DNA of 64,000 bases from Actinobacillus equuli (GTDB taxonomy: Bacteria > Pseudomonadota > Gammaproteobacteria > Enterobacterales > Pasteurellaceae): positions 806,001-870,000 of the forward strand of contig NZ_LR134310.1 in NCBI RefSeq assembly GCF_900636745.1. Reading direction: 5' to 3'. Position numbers and translations under genes: made by a program. Below, in pieces: positions 25,969 to 37,034 of the stretch. The notes under the pieces are model-generated. The model was not told the DNA's origin, ran no database searches, and saw only the letters and a program-made list of their open reading frames with translations. Within the stretch, counting starts at the first letter, position 1, and every line of letters begins with the position of its first letter.

Positions 25969-26694
25969 ATGCAAGGTAAAATCGCATTAGTAACGGGTGC
26001 AACTCGTGGTATTGGTAAAGCTATCGCAGAAGAATTGGTAGCAAAAGGTGCAACCGTGATTGGTACTGCAACATCGGAAAAAGGCGCGGAAAGTATTTCT
26101 GCATACTTAGGCGAACACGGCAAAGGTTTAGTTTTAAACGTAACGGATGCAGCTTCTATCGAAGCCGTTTTAGCTCAAATTAAAGCGGATTTCGGTGATG
26201 TTGATATTTTAGTAAACAATGCGGGGATCACTCGTGACGGTTTATTGATGCGTATGAAAGAAGACGATTGGTTCGACATTATTCAAACCAACTTAACTTC
26301 TGTTTATCGCTTATCTAAAGCGGTATTACGTCCAATGATGAAAAAAGGCGGACGTATCATTACTATCGGTTCAGTTGTCGGCTCAATGGGTAACCCGGGG
26401 CAAACCAACTACTGTGCGGCAAAAGCAGGTTTAGTAGGCTTTTCTAAATCATTAGCAAAAGAAGTCGCTTCTCGTGGCATTACGGTAAACGTTGTAGCAC
26501 CGGGCTTTATCGCAACCGATATGACTGACGAATTAAATGAAGATCAAAAACAAGCGATCTTAAGCCAAATCCCGGCAGCTCAATTAGGTTCTGCACAAGA
26601 TATTGCGAAAGCAGTCGCATTCTTAGCAAGCGATGATGCAAAATACATCACCGGCGAAACTATCCATGTCAACGGTGGTTTATACATGAGCTAA
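25969..26694 (+). CDS. fabG: 3-oxoacyl-ACP reductase
   Basis: NADPH-dependent reduction of beta-ketoacyl-ACP in fatty acid elongation. 241 residues, short-chain dehydrogenase fold. TGATRGIGKAIAE (about 8-20) is the cofactor loop; NNAG lies near 84. The catalytic triad is Ser in TIGSVVGSMG, with Tyr and Lys in NYCAAKAG (about 148-155). Ribosome-binding site AGGAG. Cotranscribed with fabD and closed by two hairpins. Confidence 0.97.
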   Translation: MQGKIALVTGATRGIGKAIAEELVAKGATVIGTATSEKGAESISAYLGEHGKGLVLNVTDAASIEAVLAQIKADFGDVDILVNNAGITRDGLLMRMKEDDWFDIIQTNLTSVYRLSKAVLRPMMKKGGRIITIGSVVGSMGNPGQTNYCAAKAGLVGFSKSLAKEVASRGITVNVVAPGFIATDMTDELNEDQKQAILSQIPAAQLGSAQDIAKAVAFLASDDAKYITGETIHVNGGLYMS

Positions 26695-26718
26695 CCGCTA
26701 CAGGCGGTCCATTTTTAG

Positions 26719-26751
26719 CCGAACTTTACTTTTTCGGTAAAGTTCGGTTTT
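26719..26751 (+). terminator. Intrinsic terminator after fabG
   Basis: CCGAACTTTAC/GTAAAGTTCGG stem (26719-26729 with 26737-26747), seven-base loop, then TTTT. A smaller hairpin ACCGC/GCGGT (26695-26707) precedes it. Confidence 0.9.
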
Positions 26752-26790
26752 GCTATTTTTCGGGTTTCTGTTTTTCCTTTCGTGTTTAAT

Positions 26791-26808
26791 ATTTGTTTAT
26801 AAACAAAT
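26791..26808 (+). promoter_or_regulatory. Perfect 18-base palindrome upstream of brnQ
   Basis: ATTTGTTTATAAACAAAT, 12 bases before the brnQ ATG and directly after a -10-like TTTAAT (26785-26790). A repressor bound here would block the promoter or the ribosome-binding site. The regulator is unknown. Confidence 0.5.
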
Positions 26809-26820
26809 TAAAAGTGTGGT

Positions 26821-28113
26821 ATGTATATGACTAAAAATACATTTGTGGTCGGCTTTATGCTGTTTGCCATTTTCTTTGGGGCGGGTAACTTAATTTTTCC
26901 GCCGAAATTAGGTTTTGAAAGCGGTGCGGATTTTTGGACTGCAACTATCGGATTTGTCATAACCGGGGTTGGTTTACCTTTACTTGGTATTATTGTGAGT
27001 GCTTCTTATAAAGGGGGCTACAAAGCAGCTTTACATCGTATTCATCCTTGGTTTTCACTTTTGTTCTTGGTAGCAATTTACTTAACTATCGGGCCTTTCT
27101 TTGCGATTCCACGTACAGCTGCAACCGCTTATGAAATGGCAGTATTACCATTTTTAGGTGAACAAACACCACTTTCGTTATTGATTTTTACTTTAGTTTA
27201 TTTCTCATTAGCGATCTGGTTAAGTTTGAATCCTTCCAAAATGGTAGAGCGAATCGGATCTATTTTGACACCATTGCTACTCCTCGCAATTCTTGCGCTT
27301 GTTATCAGCAGTATTACAATGTTCTCAGGCAATCCAAGTAGTTCGAGCGTTATTGAAGCGCCAATGGTAAACGGTATATTAGCAGGTTATAACACCATGG
27401 ATGCCTTAGCTTCCGTGGCATTCTCCGTTATTGTAATTAATGCGATTAAAAGTAAAGGTCTTTCGGACGAAAAAGCATTAAGCAAGCAAACTGCGATGGC
27501 AGGTATGATTGCGGCAATTTTATTAGCGTTAATTTATCTTTCTATCGGTTGGATCGGCAATAAATTACCAATTTCTGCTGATGTTGTTGCAGATTTAACG
27601 GCAAAGAAACAGGATCTTGGTACTTATATTCTTAACGTTGCCGCAACCCAAGCATTTGGTGATTTAGGCAGAACACTTTTAGGTGCGATTGTTTCGCTTG
27701 CGTGTTTAACCACTGCAATCGGTCTAATCGTTGCGGTAAGCGAATACTTCAATGAAATTTTTCCGAAAATTTCTTATAAAACTTATGCGCTTATCTGTAC
27801 CCTAATCGGCTTTGGTTTAGCGAACCAAGGGCTTAGTGCGGTAATCAGCAAATCAATCCCAGTGTTACTGGTACTTTACCCAATTGCAATGTCAGTGATT
27901 TTTTTACTTTTATTGAATCTGTTTGTAAAGTTACCATTATTAGCATTACGCACATCATTGATTCTAGTGACAATTATCTCTATCCTATCAGTAGCTGGTG
28001 TCGGTATTACAGATAACTTACCACTCAAAGCATACTCAATGGAATGGCTACCGTTTGCGATAGGCGGATTAGTGATTGGCGCAATCCTTAGTCGTTTCGT
28101 AAGAGCGAAATAA
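26821..28113 (+). CDS. brnQ: Branched-chain amino acid transport system II carrier protein
   Basis: Sodium-coupled symporter for leucine, isoleucine and valine in the inner membrane. 430 residues with about twelve hydrophobic segments. Family signatures [13 protein letters not shown] (about 19-31) and [15 protein letters not shown] (about 97-111) are exact. A second Met is at codon 3, so the start could be 26827; no strong ribosome-binding site decides it. An 18-base palindrome sits just upstream. Ends at a strong hairpin before mutM. Confidence 0.95.
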   Translation: MYMTKNTFVVGFMLFAIFFGAGNLIFPPKLGFESGADFWTATIGFVITGVGLPLLGIIVSASYKGGYKAALHRIHPWFSLLFLVAIYLTIGPFFAIPRTAATAYEMAVLPFLGEQTPLSLLIFTLVYFSLAIWLSLNPSKMVERIGSILTPLLLLAILALVISSITMFSGNPSSSSVIEAPMVNGILAGYNTMDALASVAFSVIVINAIKSKGLSDEKALSKQTAMAGMIAAILLALIYLSIGWIGNKLPISADVVADLTAKKQDLGTYILNVAATQAFGDLGRTLLGAIVSLACLTTAIGLIVAVSEYFNEIFPKISYKTYALICTLIGFGLANQGLSAVISKSIPVLLVLYPIAMSVIFLLLLNLFVKLPLLALRTSLILVTIISILSVAGVGITDNLPLKAYSMEWLPFAIGGLVIGAILSRFVRAK

Positions 28114-28120
28114 TTATATC

Positions 28121-28144
28121 GGGCAAGGTTATCCTTGCCCTTTG
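28121..28144 (+). terminator. Intrinsic terminator after brnQ
   Basis: GGGCAAGG/CCTTGCCC stem (28121-28128 with 28133-28140), TTAT loop, T-rich tail. Confidence 0.88.
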
Positions 28145-28171
28145 TTTATCTCAAATCTTTGGAGAAAATAT

Positions 28172-28993
28172 ATGCCTGAATTGCCGGAAGTTGAAACTAG
28201 CTTACGAGGTGTGGAACCTTATTTACAAGGTAAAACGATTAAACAAATTGCGATTCGAACCAATAAATTGCGTTGGGCTATTTCCGATGAGTTGCACCGA
28301 ATGCAAGGGGCGAAAATCGTTTCATTATCTCGCCGTGCCAAATATTTAATTTTACATACCACACAAGGCGATATTTTGATTCACTTGGGAATGTCCGGCT
28401 CACTAAGTATTTTGCAGGAAAACCAACAAGCTGCCGGCAAACATGACCATGTTGACCTTATCACGCAAGATGGGACAGTTTTACGTTATAACGATCCTCG
28501 TAAATTCGGCTGTTGGCTGTGGACTCAAAATGCCGAACAACACGAATTAATTACTCGGTTAGGACCAGAGCCGCTATCGGAAGCTTTTACTGCTGAGTAT
28601 TTATTTGCACGAAGCCGTAACAAAACCGTGGCAGTCAAAAACTTTATTATGAATAACGATATTGTGGTGGGTGTGGGTAATATCTACGCTTGTGAGTCAC
28701 TGTTTATGGCAGGAATTCATCCGGAACTTGCTACGCAAAATCTGACTGAAAAACAATGTGAGCGCTTAGTGAAAGTGATTAAAGAAGTACTGACTAAAGC
28801 GATTCTTCAAGGCGGAACGACACTGAAAGATTTTATTCAACCAGACGGTAAACCGGGTTATTTCGCCCAAGTATTGCAAGTTTACGGCCGCAAAGGTGAA
28901 GCCTGTAATGATTGCGGCACAATCATTGAAGCAAAAGTTATCGGGCAACGTAATAGCTATTTCTGCCCTCGCTGCCAAAAGCTGCCTCGCTAA
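28172..28993 (+). CDS. mutM: Formamidopyrimidine-DNA glycosylase
   Basis: Base-excision enzyme that removes 8-oxoguanine and nicks the site. 273 residues. The mature catalytic Pro follows the initiator Met (MPELPEVET), which fixes the start at 28172, behind GGAG; an upstream in-frame ATG at 28142 is rejected. Lys in HLGMSGSL and Asn/Tyr in GNIYACE contact DNA. The C-terminal zinc finger CNDCG...CPRCQ (about 245-268) is complete. Confidence 0.97.
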   Translation: MPELPEVETSLRGVEPYLQGKTIKQIAIRTNKLRWAISDELHRMQGAKIVSLSRRAKYLILHTTQGDILIHLGMSGSLSILQENQQAAGKHDHVDLITQDGTVLRYNDPRKFGCWLWTQNAEQHELITRLGPEPLSEAFTAEYLFARSRNKTVAVKNFIMNNDIVVGVGNIYACESLFMAGIHPELATQNLTEKQCERLVKVIKEVLTKAILQGGTTLKDFIQPDGKPGYFAQVLQVYGRKGEACNDCGTIIEAKVIGQRNSYFCPRCQKLPR

Positions 28994-29020
28994 TCAATGT
29001 GAACAATAAATGCCAATCGT

Positions 29021-29050
29021 AAAAAAGCGGTCAAATTTGACCGCTTTTTT
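29021..29050. terminator. Perfect uptake-signal palindrome, bidirectional terminator
   Basis: Fifteen-base arms (29021-29035 and 29036-29050) made of two fused AAAAAAGCGGTCAAA uptake cores, with A- and T-runs at the ends. It separates mutM from the convergent DUF4870 gene. Confidence 0.88.
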
Positions 29051-29058
29051 GCAATTCG

Positions 29059-29421
29059 CTACATAAACCAACCGGTCGGCGTTACCGATTTGTTATCAAA
29101 TAATTTTACCGCACCGTAGATAACTCGGAAAATATACCAAATTCCAATCGCCCAAATCACCAAGATACCAATGCCGATTAGTGACAGGACAATCCCTAAA
29201 ATAGTACCGGCTAGCGTTCCCCAGAAAGTACGAATCAAGAAACACATATGATCGTAATAAGCCGTGCCTTGCATATCTGCACGCTTGATATACGCCAAGA
29301 TTACACCGGCAATCGCCGGTAAACCGCCGAAAATAATGCCTAAGCCGAATAAGCCGTATGTGATATACATCACGGTACGTAATGAATCATTCGACGGTTG
29401 AAGAGAAAATTGTTCGTTCAT
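29059..29421 (-). CDS. DUF4870-like small membrane protein
   Basis: 120 residues with three hydrophobic segments (about 18-42, 58-85 and 88-108). The residues GIGILVIWAIGIWYIFRVIYGAVKLFDNK resemble the DUF4870/Tic20-like family, whose function is unknown. Ribosome-binding site AGGAGA. It is 72 bases downstream of hemB in the same direction and might be cotranscribed with it, though an uptake signal lies between. Confidence 0.8.
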   Translation of the reverse strand: MNEQFSLQPSNDSLRTVMYITYGLFGLGIIFGGLPAIAGVILAYIKRADMQGTAYYDHMCFLIRTFWGTLAGTILGIVLSLIGIGILVIWAIGIWYIFRVIYGAVKLFDNKSVTPTGWFM

Positions 29422-29493
29422 TTATATCTCCTAAAAAAGTAACGGTTAGACTGAAGCATTTACAAAAAATTCCTCAAATCTAACCGCTTGTGA

Positions 29494-30522
<1,029 letters not shown>

Positions 30523-30542
30523 CTAATTTTGCAAAATTTAAT

Positions 30543-30569
30543 AAAAAATAACCCGCTTGTGAGCGGGTT
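30543..30569 (-). terminator. Intrinsic terminator after tatC
   Basis: Minus strand AACCCGCT/AGCGGGTT (30569-30562 with 30557-30550), four-base loop, then TATTTTTTAT. It closes the ubiE-tatC operon. Confidence 0.85.
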
Positions 30570-30573
30570 TAGA

Positions 30574-31320
30574 TTAATTAGCGATAGTTTCCTCTTGCTC
30601 ATCTCTCGGCTTATAGAACTTCGAGAAAAACAACCCGACTTCAAATAGCAAACACATCGGAATGGCTAAAAGCGTCTGGGAGAAAATATCCGGTGGTGTT
30701 AATAGCATACCGATCACAAACGCCGCCACAATAATATAAGGGCGTTTTTCACGCAGATCATCGGCAGAAGTGACACCAGACCAACAAAGTAAAATGATCG
30801 CAACCGGCACTTCAAAGCAGATACCGAATGCTAAAAAAATGGTGAGCACGAAATCTAAATAGCTACTAATATCGGTTGCCATTTGCACCCCTTCCGGCGC
30901 GGTACTGGTTAAGAAACCGAATACCAATGGGAACACGACATAGTAAGCAAATGCGACACCTAAATAGAATAATAATGTACTTGAAACCAATAGCGGGTAA
31001 ATTAATCGTTTCTCATGCTTATATAATGCAGGAGCAACAAATGCCCAAATTTGGTAAAGAATAAAGGGAACCGATAAAAATACCGCTACAACACCGGTCA
31101 ACTTAATCGGGGTAAAAAACGGTGTAGCAACGTTGGTTGCAATCATGGTCGCCCCAGCCGGTAAATTTTCCGTTAACGGCGTAGCGAGCAAGGTATAAAT
31201 ATCATTTGCCCAATAAACTAAAGCACAAAAAACCACAAGCACACAAATAAAGCTACGGAGCAAGCGGTTTCTTAATTCAACAAGGTGGCTAATCAGAGGT
31301 TGAGATTGTTCAACTGACAT
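30574..31320 (-). CDS. tatC: Sec-independent translocase TatC
   Basis: Core membrane receptor for twin-arginine signal peptides in the Tat system. 248 residues, six membrane spans. N-terminal [14 protein letters not shown] (about 12-25) is the conserved signal-binding region; [20 protein letters not shown] (about 80-100) and the periplasmic Glu region also match. The ATG at 31320 overlaps the end of tatB by 11 bases, indicating translational coupling; the upstream in-frame extension to 31407 lies wholly within tatB. Confidence 0.97.
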   Translation of the reverse strand: MSVEQSQPLISHLVELRNRLLRSFICVLVVFCALVYWANDIYTLLATPLTENLPAGATMIATNVATPFFTPIKLTGVVAVFLSVPFILYQIWAFVAPALYKHEKRLIYPLLVSSTLLFYLGVAFAYYVVFPLVFGFLTSTAPEGVQMATDISSYLDFVLTIFLAFGICFEVPVAIILLCWSGVTSADDLREKRPYIIVAAFVIGMLLTPPDIFSQTLLAIPMCLLFEVGLFFSKFYKPRDEQEETIAN

Positions 31321-31894
31321 TCTGTTTATCCTGTTGTTGTGATACTGATGAACTTGGCGTTGCCAGATCATCGTCAGGCGGATAATATGCGGTGAATTGC
31401 GATTCATCCAATTCGGCTTGCTCTGCGAGCTCTGCCGGAGATAACTCCGCAGTTTCTATCGTAGCTTCATCCTCAACAAGCGGTTGCTTTTCCAGATTTT
31501 TTTGCGATTCCGACACGGCAATTTGCTGTTCTTCTTGCTCAATTTTTGCTTGAATTTCAGCGACTTGCTCATCGGTTAATTTGGTAATTTCCCCTTTTGC
31601 TGAAGCGAGATCAGCCTGCATTTGTTGCGCAGATTGTTTTAAATCTTCCACCGTTTTGCTCAATTCGGGCGAAAGCGAACTTAAATTTAACGCTTCTGCT
31701 TTTTTAATACTTTCTTGCAGCTCTTGTAATTTAAGTTCTTGTGCTAATTCATTCTGCACGTTAGCGGCTAATCCTCGAATTGTACGAACCCAACCCATCA
31801 CGGTACGAATAGCAACGGGTAAACGTTGTGGACCCAGTACAACCAGCCCCACAACGAAAATAAGTACTAATTCAGAAAAACCTATATCAAACAC
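31310..31894 (-). CDS. tatB: Sec-independent translocase TatB
   Basis: Single-span membrane protein that works with TatC in substrate recognition. 194 residues. The N-terminal span and hinge are exact ([29 protein letters not shown] written in two parts: span to about 21, then [12 protein letters not shown]), followed by an amphipathic helix and a long acidic, Gln-rich tail, a little longer than the E. coli protein. Three bases separate it from tatA. Confidence 0.96.
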   Translation of the reverse strand: MFDIGFSELVLIFVVGLVVLGPQRLPVAIRTVMGWVRTIRGLAANVQNELAQELKLQELQESIKKAEALNLSSLSPELSKTVEDLKQSAQQMQADLASAKGEITKLTDEQVAEIQAKIEQEEQQIAVSESQKNLEKQPLVEDEATIETAELSPAELAEQAELDESQFTAYYPPDDDLATPSSSVSQQQDKQNVS

Positions 31895-31897
31895 AAT

Positions 31898-32122
31898 CTA
31901 TGCCTGCTCTTTTTCTTTTGCTTTTTGTTCGGTAGCTGCAGCTTCTTTTGCTTCTACTTTCTCAAAACTAGCATCTTGAGGTTTCTCATCTGCCATTGCT
32001 TTTTTAAAGCCTTTCACAGATTCACCTAAATCCGTACCCAACGTACGTAATTTTTTTGTACCAAATAATAAAACGATAATTGCTACAATAATAAGTAATT
32101 GCCAAATGCTGATACCACCCAT
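31898..32122 (-). CDS. tatA: Sec-independent translocase TatA
   Basis: Pore-forming Tat component: 74 residues with one membrane helix (about 6-22), the [10 protein letters not shown] hinge, amphipathic helix, and a charged tail. Tat carries folded cofactor proteins to the periplasm. The nitrite reductase at 2.9-3.9 kb has a Sec-type signal rather than twin arginines, so it is not an obvious Tat client. Confidence 0.97.
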   Translation of the reverse strand: MGGISIWQLLIIVAIIVLLFGTKKLRTLGTDLGESVKGFKKAMADEKPQDASFEKVEAKEAAATEQKAKEKEQA

Positions 32123-32221
32123 AAAGGTTCCTCTTTTTGTTTTAAGTTTAAGAAAAATTGTTTGTATTATATGTTACTTTTGTTTTCGTTTCCAAACAAA
32201 AGTAACGAAAGCAAATGAGCC

Positions 32222-33853
32222 TTATTTTCTTTGCAAGAACAAGGATAACAGAGCCACTGATAATAAACCGAGACTTACCCATAACGGTAAGTTATCAAAT
32301 CGCCATAACACACCGATAATAATCAAACCGCTAATAATGCTTTGTACATTACGCGATTTTTGCTGCCCCTGCGCTTGCAAGGTTTTATTCAGCTCATCTA
32401 AGCGGAAATTAATCTGCTTCTGTTGCTGTAAGGCGTTGAATACCGCTTCCGGAAATTCGGCAAAATGTTCTCTAAATTGCGGCGCACGTTGTTTTAAATC
32501 ACGTAAGATCGCCTTCACGCCCACTTGTTCATTCAACCAATTTTGTAAAAACGGTTTTGCGGTTTGCCATAAATCCAGCTGCGGATAAACCTGTCTGCCT
32601 AATCCCTCAATATAGAGCAAGGTTTTTTGCAGTAATACTAATTGCGGCTGCACTTCCATATTAAATTCACGTGCAACATTAAACAGATTCAGCAACACGT
32701 GACCAAAAGAAATTTCCGATAACGGTTTGGCGAAAATCGGCTCGCACACCTCACGGAAAGCCTGCTCAAACGCATCAATGTCAGTATCTGCCGGTGTCCA
32801 GCCCGATTCCACGTGCATTAACGCCACACGGCGGTAATCGCGATTAAAAAAAGCGACAAAACTTTCCGCTAAATAGCGTTTATCATTTTGATTCAGTGTG
32901 CCGACAATACCGCAATCAATGCCGATATATTGCGGATTTTCCGGATGATTCGGATTAACGAAAATATTACCGGCGTGCATATCGGCATGGAAAAAACTGT
33001 CACGAAATACTTGGGTGAAGAACACTTGTACACCACGTTCCGCCAATAATTTCATATCTGTACCGTTGGCTTTAAGCGTTTCGACATCCGACACCGGAAT
33101 ACCATAAATACGTTCCATCACAATCACGTTTTTATGGCAAAAACTTTGATACATTTCCGGCACATACAACATTTCGCTATTTTCAAAGTTATTGCGCAAG
33201 CGAATCGCATTTGCCATTTCCCGGGTCAAATCCAGCTCATCAAGTAACGTTTTTTCATATTCACGCACTACTTCGGTCGCACGCAAACGCTTCGCATCAT
33301 TCGACAGACGAGGAATCCAGCTTGCCAAGCGATACATTAACGCAATATCCGCTTTGATAAGCGGTTCAATATCCGGACGAATCACTTTAATCACCACATC
33401 TTTGCCGGCAAGCGATTGATTTTGATTAAATTTTGCCGTGTGAACCTGTGCAATCGAAGCGGAGGCAAGCGCTTGCTCATCAAAGTCGTCAAACCAAGTT
33501 TCAAGGTTTCCGCCTAAGGCTTGTTCAATAATTTGACGGGCTAATTTACCCTTAAAAGGTTCAACCGAGTCCTGCAATAAAGCAAGCTGATCCGCTAATT
33601 CCGGCTCAAATAAATCACGGCGGGTAGAAAGCATTTGCCCGAGCTTAATCCACACCGGCCCCAACTCTTGCAAAGCTAAACGTAAACGCACACCGAACGG
33701 CTGATCTTTGTGCTGATTTCGCACCCAAAAGATCGCCTTACGTCCTAAACGAGCATGGCGAGTGAGCGGAATATCGGGAATGATTTCATCAATACCGTAA
33801 CGCAGAAACGTAGTGATAATTTGATAAAGGCGGCGAGTATTGTTAAACGTCAT
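32222..33853 (-). CDS. ubiB: UbiB, ubiquinone biosynthesis atypical kinase
   Basis: ABC1/ADCK-family protein needed for ubiquinone synthesis at the inner membrane. 543 residues. The family-specific KxGQ motif is in [18 protein letters not shown] (about 69-86). The kinase-like core follows, with [13 protein letters not shown] (about 283-295) as the catalytic loop and IDCGIVG as the metal site. Two C-terminal membrane helices (about 500-540) anchor it. Its start overlaps the ubiJ stop by four bases. Confidence 0.96.
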   Translation of the reverse strand: MTFNNTRRLYQIITTFLRYGIDEIIPDIPLTRHARLGRKAIFWVRNQHKDQPFGVRLRLALQELGPVWIKLGQMLSTRRDLFEPELADQLALLQDSVEPFKGKLARQIIEQALGGNLETWFDDFDEQALASASIAQVHTAKFNQNQSLAGKDVVIKVIRPDIEPLIKADIALMYRLASWIPRLSNDAKRLRATEVVREYEKTLLDELDLTREMANAIRLRNNFENSEMLYVPEMYQSFCHKNVIVMERIYGIPVSDVETLKANGTDMKLLAERGVQVFFTQVFRDSFFHADMHAGNIFVNPNHPENPQYIGIDCGIVGTLNQNDKRYLAESFVAFFNRDYRRVALMHVESGWTPADTDIDAFEQAFREVCEPIFAKPLSEISFGHVLLNLFNVAREFNMEVQPQLVLLQKTLLYIEGLGRQVYPQLDLWQTAKPFLQNWLNEQVGVKAILRDLKQRAPQFREHFAEFPEAVFNALQQQKQINFRLDELNKTLQAQGQQKSRNVQSIISGLIIIGVLWRFDNLPLWVSLGLLSVALLSLFLQRK

Positions 33854-34482
33854 GATTTATTCTCAAATTTTGCAAATTTTCGTTCAAATTCGACCGCTTG
33901 TTGCTCAAGCTCTGCAACTTGATCGTAAAAATTAACCGCTTGTAAGCGATGTACCAATACCGGACGCTCATTCATCAAATTATCTGCGATATGTTGATGA
34001 TTCTGCTCAATTTGTCCTTTTAGTTTGTTAAATAGTTTTTTAGCAAAATCGGTTGAAGTCTGAGCCAACACATCGCCGACAAAAGGCGACAACAATTCGG
34101 CAGGATCTTTTTCCAATTCATCTAACAATGCAGTGAAATGTTGTAACACCTGAATATCGCCGTTCAGCACCAATGATTTATTATTAATCAGCTCGGTTAA
34201 TTTGGCTTTATCGGCAAGTTTCGGTAAGGTTTCAAACGACAGTTGTACGTGGCAATCCGCTTCGCCTTCGTAAACCGACAGCCATTCCGCACGAGTTTCG
34301 CTAAAGATCAGATAAAAATTAACTGCCGGTGAAGTTAATTCAATATGTAAACACTTGCCCGCTAACTTACGTAATGCCGGCAATACGTGCGGCGAACGTT
34401 GAAGCAACGCATTAAAAGCGGTTTCTATCGCGCCGAACGCAAACTGCGGCAACATAAGCTGCTGTTTAAGTTGAGATAACAT
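33850..34482 (-). CDS. ubiJ: UbiJ, ubiquinone biosynthesis accessory protein (SCP2 domain)
   Basis: 210-residue protein with an N-terminal SCP2-like lipid-binding domain (about 15-120) and a C-terminal helical region. In E. coli it gathers Ubi enzymes and hydrophobic intermediates into the Ubi complex. Identification rests strongly on position, between ubiE and ubiB, with a four-base overlap into ubiB, and on length. Confidence 0.9.
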   Translation of the reverse strand: MLSQLKQQLMLPQFAFGAIETAFNALLQRSPHVLPALRKLAGKCLHIELTSPAVNFYLIFSETRAEWLSVYEGEADCHVQLSFETLPKLADKAKLTELINNKSLVLNGDIQVLQHFTALLDELEKDPAELLSPFVGDVLAQTSTDFAKKLFNKLKGQIEQNHQHIADNLMNERPVLVHRLQAVNFYDQVAELEQQAVEFERKFAKFENKS

Positions 34483-34507
34483 AGCGTATTCCTTGGATTA
34501 CAATAAA

Positions 34508-35290
34508 TTAAAACTTATACCCTCGATGCAACGCTACAATACCGGCACTTAAGTTGTAATAATTGACGCTTTCAAAACCGGCATTTTCCATCATCGCTTT
34601 TAATTCGTCTTGTTTCGGGTGCATACGAATCGATTCGGCAAGATAGCGATAGCTATCTGCATCATTTACCACTACTTCGCCCACTTTCGGCAAAATATTA
34701 AAAGAATAGAAATTATATAATTGGCTAATCGGATCAATAATCGGTTTCGAGAATTCTAATACTAATAAACGGCCACCCGGCTTCAACACACGAAACATCG
34801 AACGTAACGCTTTGTCTTTGTCCGTCACATTACGCAAACCGAAACTGATTACCACGCAATCGAAGGTATTATCCGCAAACGGTAAACATTCTGCGTTAGC
34901 TTGTACATAACTGACATTACCGACTACGCCTAAATTACGCAATTTTTCACGGCCGACTTCTAACATAGAGCTATTAATATCAGCTAACACAACTTCGCCG
35001 CTTTCGCCGACAATGCGCGAAAATTTTGCAGTAAAATCACCGGTTCCGCCGGCAAGATCCAACACTTTTTGCCCTTTACGCACGCCACTGCAATCAATGG
35101 TAAAACGCTTCCAAACACGATGGATACCAAACGAAAGCAAATCATTCATTAAGTCGTATTTGCCAGCAACGCTGTGGAATACATTAGCAACTAGTTGCTG
35201 TTTTTCTTCTTTGGCAACGGTTTTAAAACCAAAATGCGTTGTTTCGTTTTCAGTCGTTTCTGTCGTGTGTTGTAAATCAGTCATTGTCAA
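34508..35290 (-). CDS. ubiE: Ubiquinone/menaquinone biosynthesis C-methyltransferase UbiE
   Basis: SAM-dependent methyltransferase acting on demethylmenaquinol and 2-polyprenyl-6-methoxy-1,4-benzoquinol. 260 residues. SAM-binding motif [15 protein letters not shown] (about 72-86), then [17 protein letters not shown] (about 127-143) and [13 protein letters not shown]. Two Mets (35290 and 35284) are possible starts. It heads the ubiE-ubiJ-ubiB-tatABC operon. The 294 bases up to corA hold corA regulatory DNA and an uptake-signal stretch. Confidence 0.97.
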   Translation of the reverse strand: MTMTDLQHTTETTENETTHFGFKTVAKEEKQQLVANVFHSVAGKYDLMNDLLSFGIHRVWKRFTIDCSGVRKGQKVLDLAGGTGDFTAKFSRIVGESGEVVLADINSSMLEVGREKLRNLGVVGNVSYVQANAECLPFADNTFDCVVISFGLRNVTDKDKALRSMFRVLKPGGRLLVLEFSKPIIDPISQLYNFYSFNILPKVGEVVVNDADSYRYLAESIRMHPKQDELKAMMENAGFESVNYYNLSAGIVALHRGYKF

Positions 35291-35385
35291 ATTCTCATCG
35301 ATTATTTCGGAGTGCTAACGATAGCAAAAAAGCGGTCATTTTTCCTTAAAATTTTGCAAAATCAAGCAAGTAAATGCCCGCTTGC

Positions 35386-35414
35386 TTGACTAGAAAGCGG
35401 TTAATCTGTACCAT
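35386..35414 (+). promoter_or_regulatory. corA promoter
   Basis: TTGACT (35386-35391), 17-base spacer, TACCAT (35409-35414). The start is expected near 35421, giving a leader of about 165 bases. Confidence 0.55.
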
Positions 35415-35445
35415 TCGCACACTATTTTTATTTGAGGATTACAAT

Positions 35446-35523
35446 TTTGGACAGTCACAGTCGATACTTATCAGATTTCTAACCCACTTGTCCAAACCCT
35501 CAGGTTACCGACAAGTCGGTAAC
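35446..35523 (+). promoter_or_regulatory. Structured corA leader with possible leader peptide
   Basis: Two stems: TTTGGACA (35446-35453) with TGTCCAAA (35489-35496), and GTTACCGA/TCGGTAAC (35504-35511 with 35516-35523). Between the first arms lies an 11-codon frame starting TTG at 35447 and ending TAA at 35480-35482, with GAGG ten bases ahead. Mg2+-controlled leaders with short peptides are known for corA in Salmonella; a similar role here is inferred. Confidence 0.45.
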
Positions 35524-35584
35524 TCTCGCCTAGTATCTTTTTTGTTCCTTTTTGTTCATTACCTCCTAACCATTGGAGAATAAA

Positions 35585-36535
35585 ATGATCCGTGCATTTG
35601 CATTAGATAACGCACGTCTTATCAGCGTTGACGAAACCGCTACCGACTTAAACGATGCAATTTGGATTGATTTAATCGATCCGAGCGATGACGAACGTAG
35701 CGTACTACAGCGTGGTTTAGACCAAACGCTTGCGGAAGAACACGAATTGGAAGACTTAGAGGCTTCCGCGCGCTTCTTCGAAGACGAAGACGGCCTACAC
35801 CTTCACTCTTTTTTCTATTGTTTAGATGATGACGATTACGCAGATATTGCCACCGTAGCATTTACCATTCGCGACGGGCGTTTATTTACTCTACGTGAAC
35901 GTGATTTACCGGCGTTCCGTTTATATCGAATGCGTTCGCGCCGTGAAAAATTAATTGATAGCAATGCGTACGAATTACTGCTCGACTTATTCGAAACCAA
36001 AATCGAGCAGCTTGCGGATGTTATCGAAACAATTTATGCGGATTTAGAAACCTTAAGCCGTGTAATCTTAAACGGTAAGCAAGAAAGTGAAAATTTTGAC
36101 GATGCGCTTTCCGATTTAACCGAATTGGAAGATGCCAGCTCAAAAGTGCGTTTATGTCTGATGGATACGCAACGTGCGTTAAGTTTCTTATTGCGTAAAA
36201 CCCGCTTACCAAACAATCAGCTTGAACAAGCTCGTGACATTATGCGAGATATTGAATCACTCCAGCCACATAACGAATCGTTGTTCCAAAAAGTGAACTT
36301 CTTGATGCAAGCGGCAATGGGTTATATCAATATTGAGCAGAATAAAATTATGAAGTTTTTCTCGGTCGTATCGGTGATGTTCCTACCGGCAACGTTAGTC
36401 GCCTCGACTTACGGAATGAACTTCGAATTTATGCCGGAATTACATTTTAAATACGGCTATCCGATGGCAATCGGCTTAATGATTTGCGCAGCCGCCGCAC
36501 CTTATATCTACTTTAAACGCAAAGGTTGGTTATAA
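35585..36535 (+). CDS. corA: Magnesium transporter CorA
   Basis: Pentameric inner-membrane Mg2+ (also Co2+, Ni2+) channel. 316 residues. A large acidic cytoplasmic domain is followed by two C-terminal membrane helices and the selectivity motif [10 protein letters not shown] (about 279-288). ATG at 35585, behind GGAG, gives the standard start. Ends at a strong terminator. Confidence 0.97.
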   Translation: MIRAFALDNARLISVDETATDLNDAIWIDLIDPSDDERSVLQRGLDQTLAEEHELEDLEASARFFEDEDGLHLHSFFYCLDDDDYADIATVAFTIRDGRLFTLRERDLPAFRLYRMRSRREKLIDSNAYELLLDLFETKIEQLADVIETIYADLETLSRVILNGKQESENFDDALSDLTELEDASSKVRLCLMDTQRALSFLLRKTRLPNNQLEQARDIMRDIESLQPHNESLFQKVNFLMQAAMGYINIEQNKIMKFFSVVSVMFLPATLVASTYGMNFEFMPELHFKYGYPMAIGLMICAAAAPYIYFKRKGWL

Positions 36536-36540
36536 AATGC

Positions 36541-36573
36541 AAAAAGCACAGAATGTAAGTTCTGTGCTTTTTT
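36541..36573 (+). terminator. Intrinsic terminator after corA
   Basis: Thirteen-base-pair stem (36541-36553 with 36560-36572) around a six-base loop, ending in TTTTTT. Confidence 0.92.
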
Positions 36574-36667
36574 GTTAGCTGTAAGCGGTCAGATTTATCA
36601 GGAAATTTGCAAAATTTTGCCAAGAAAAAACCGCTTGTAATTTGCATTACAAGCGGCTCTGAATAGA

Positions 36668-36757
36668 TGGCGGAGGAAGTGAGATTCGAACTCACGGAGG
36701 GCGTAAACCCTCGCCGGTTTTCAAGACCGGTGCCTTCAACCACTCGACCATTCCTCC
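36668..36757 (-). tRNA. tRNA-Ser (TGA)
   Basis: 90 bases including the encoded CCA. Acceptor GGAGGAA/TTCCTCC, anticodon loop CTTGAAA (anticodon TGA), and a long variable arm GAGGGTTTACGCCCTC. Second of two identical genes in transcription order. Confidence 0.97.
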
Positions 36758-36839
36758 GGATTGAAAACATATTCTAAATTGTATTCTCTTTGAGAGAAAA
36801 AAACTTGCTGATTTACGAATCAACAAGCTATAAATTTGA

Positions 36840-36929
36840 TGGCGGAGGAAGTGAGATTCGAACTCACGGAGGGCGTAAACCCTCGCCGGTTTTCAAGACC
36901 GGTGCCTTCAACCACTCGACCATTCCTCC
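36840..36929 (-). tRNA. tRNA-Ser (TGA)
   Basis: Duplicate of the gene at 36668, 90 bases including CCA, separated from it by 82 bases of AT-rich DNA containing GAATCAACAAG-type sequence with no other gene. Confidence 0.97.
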
Positions 36930-37034
36930 GTTGAAAACGAGCGGAATAATATAAGTTTTATCAAAATCGGTCAAGCGAAAAATCGTTAAAAATCATCAAG
37001 TGATTTATTTTTCAGCATAACCGACTATTTATGC

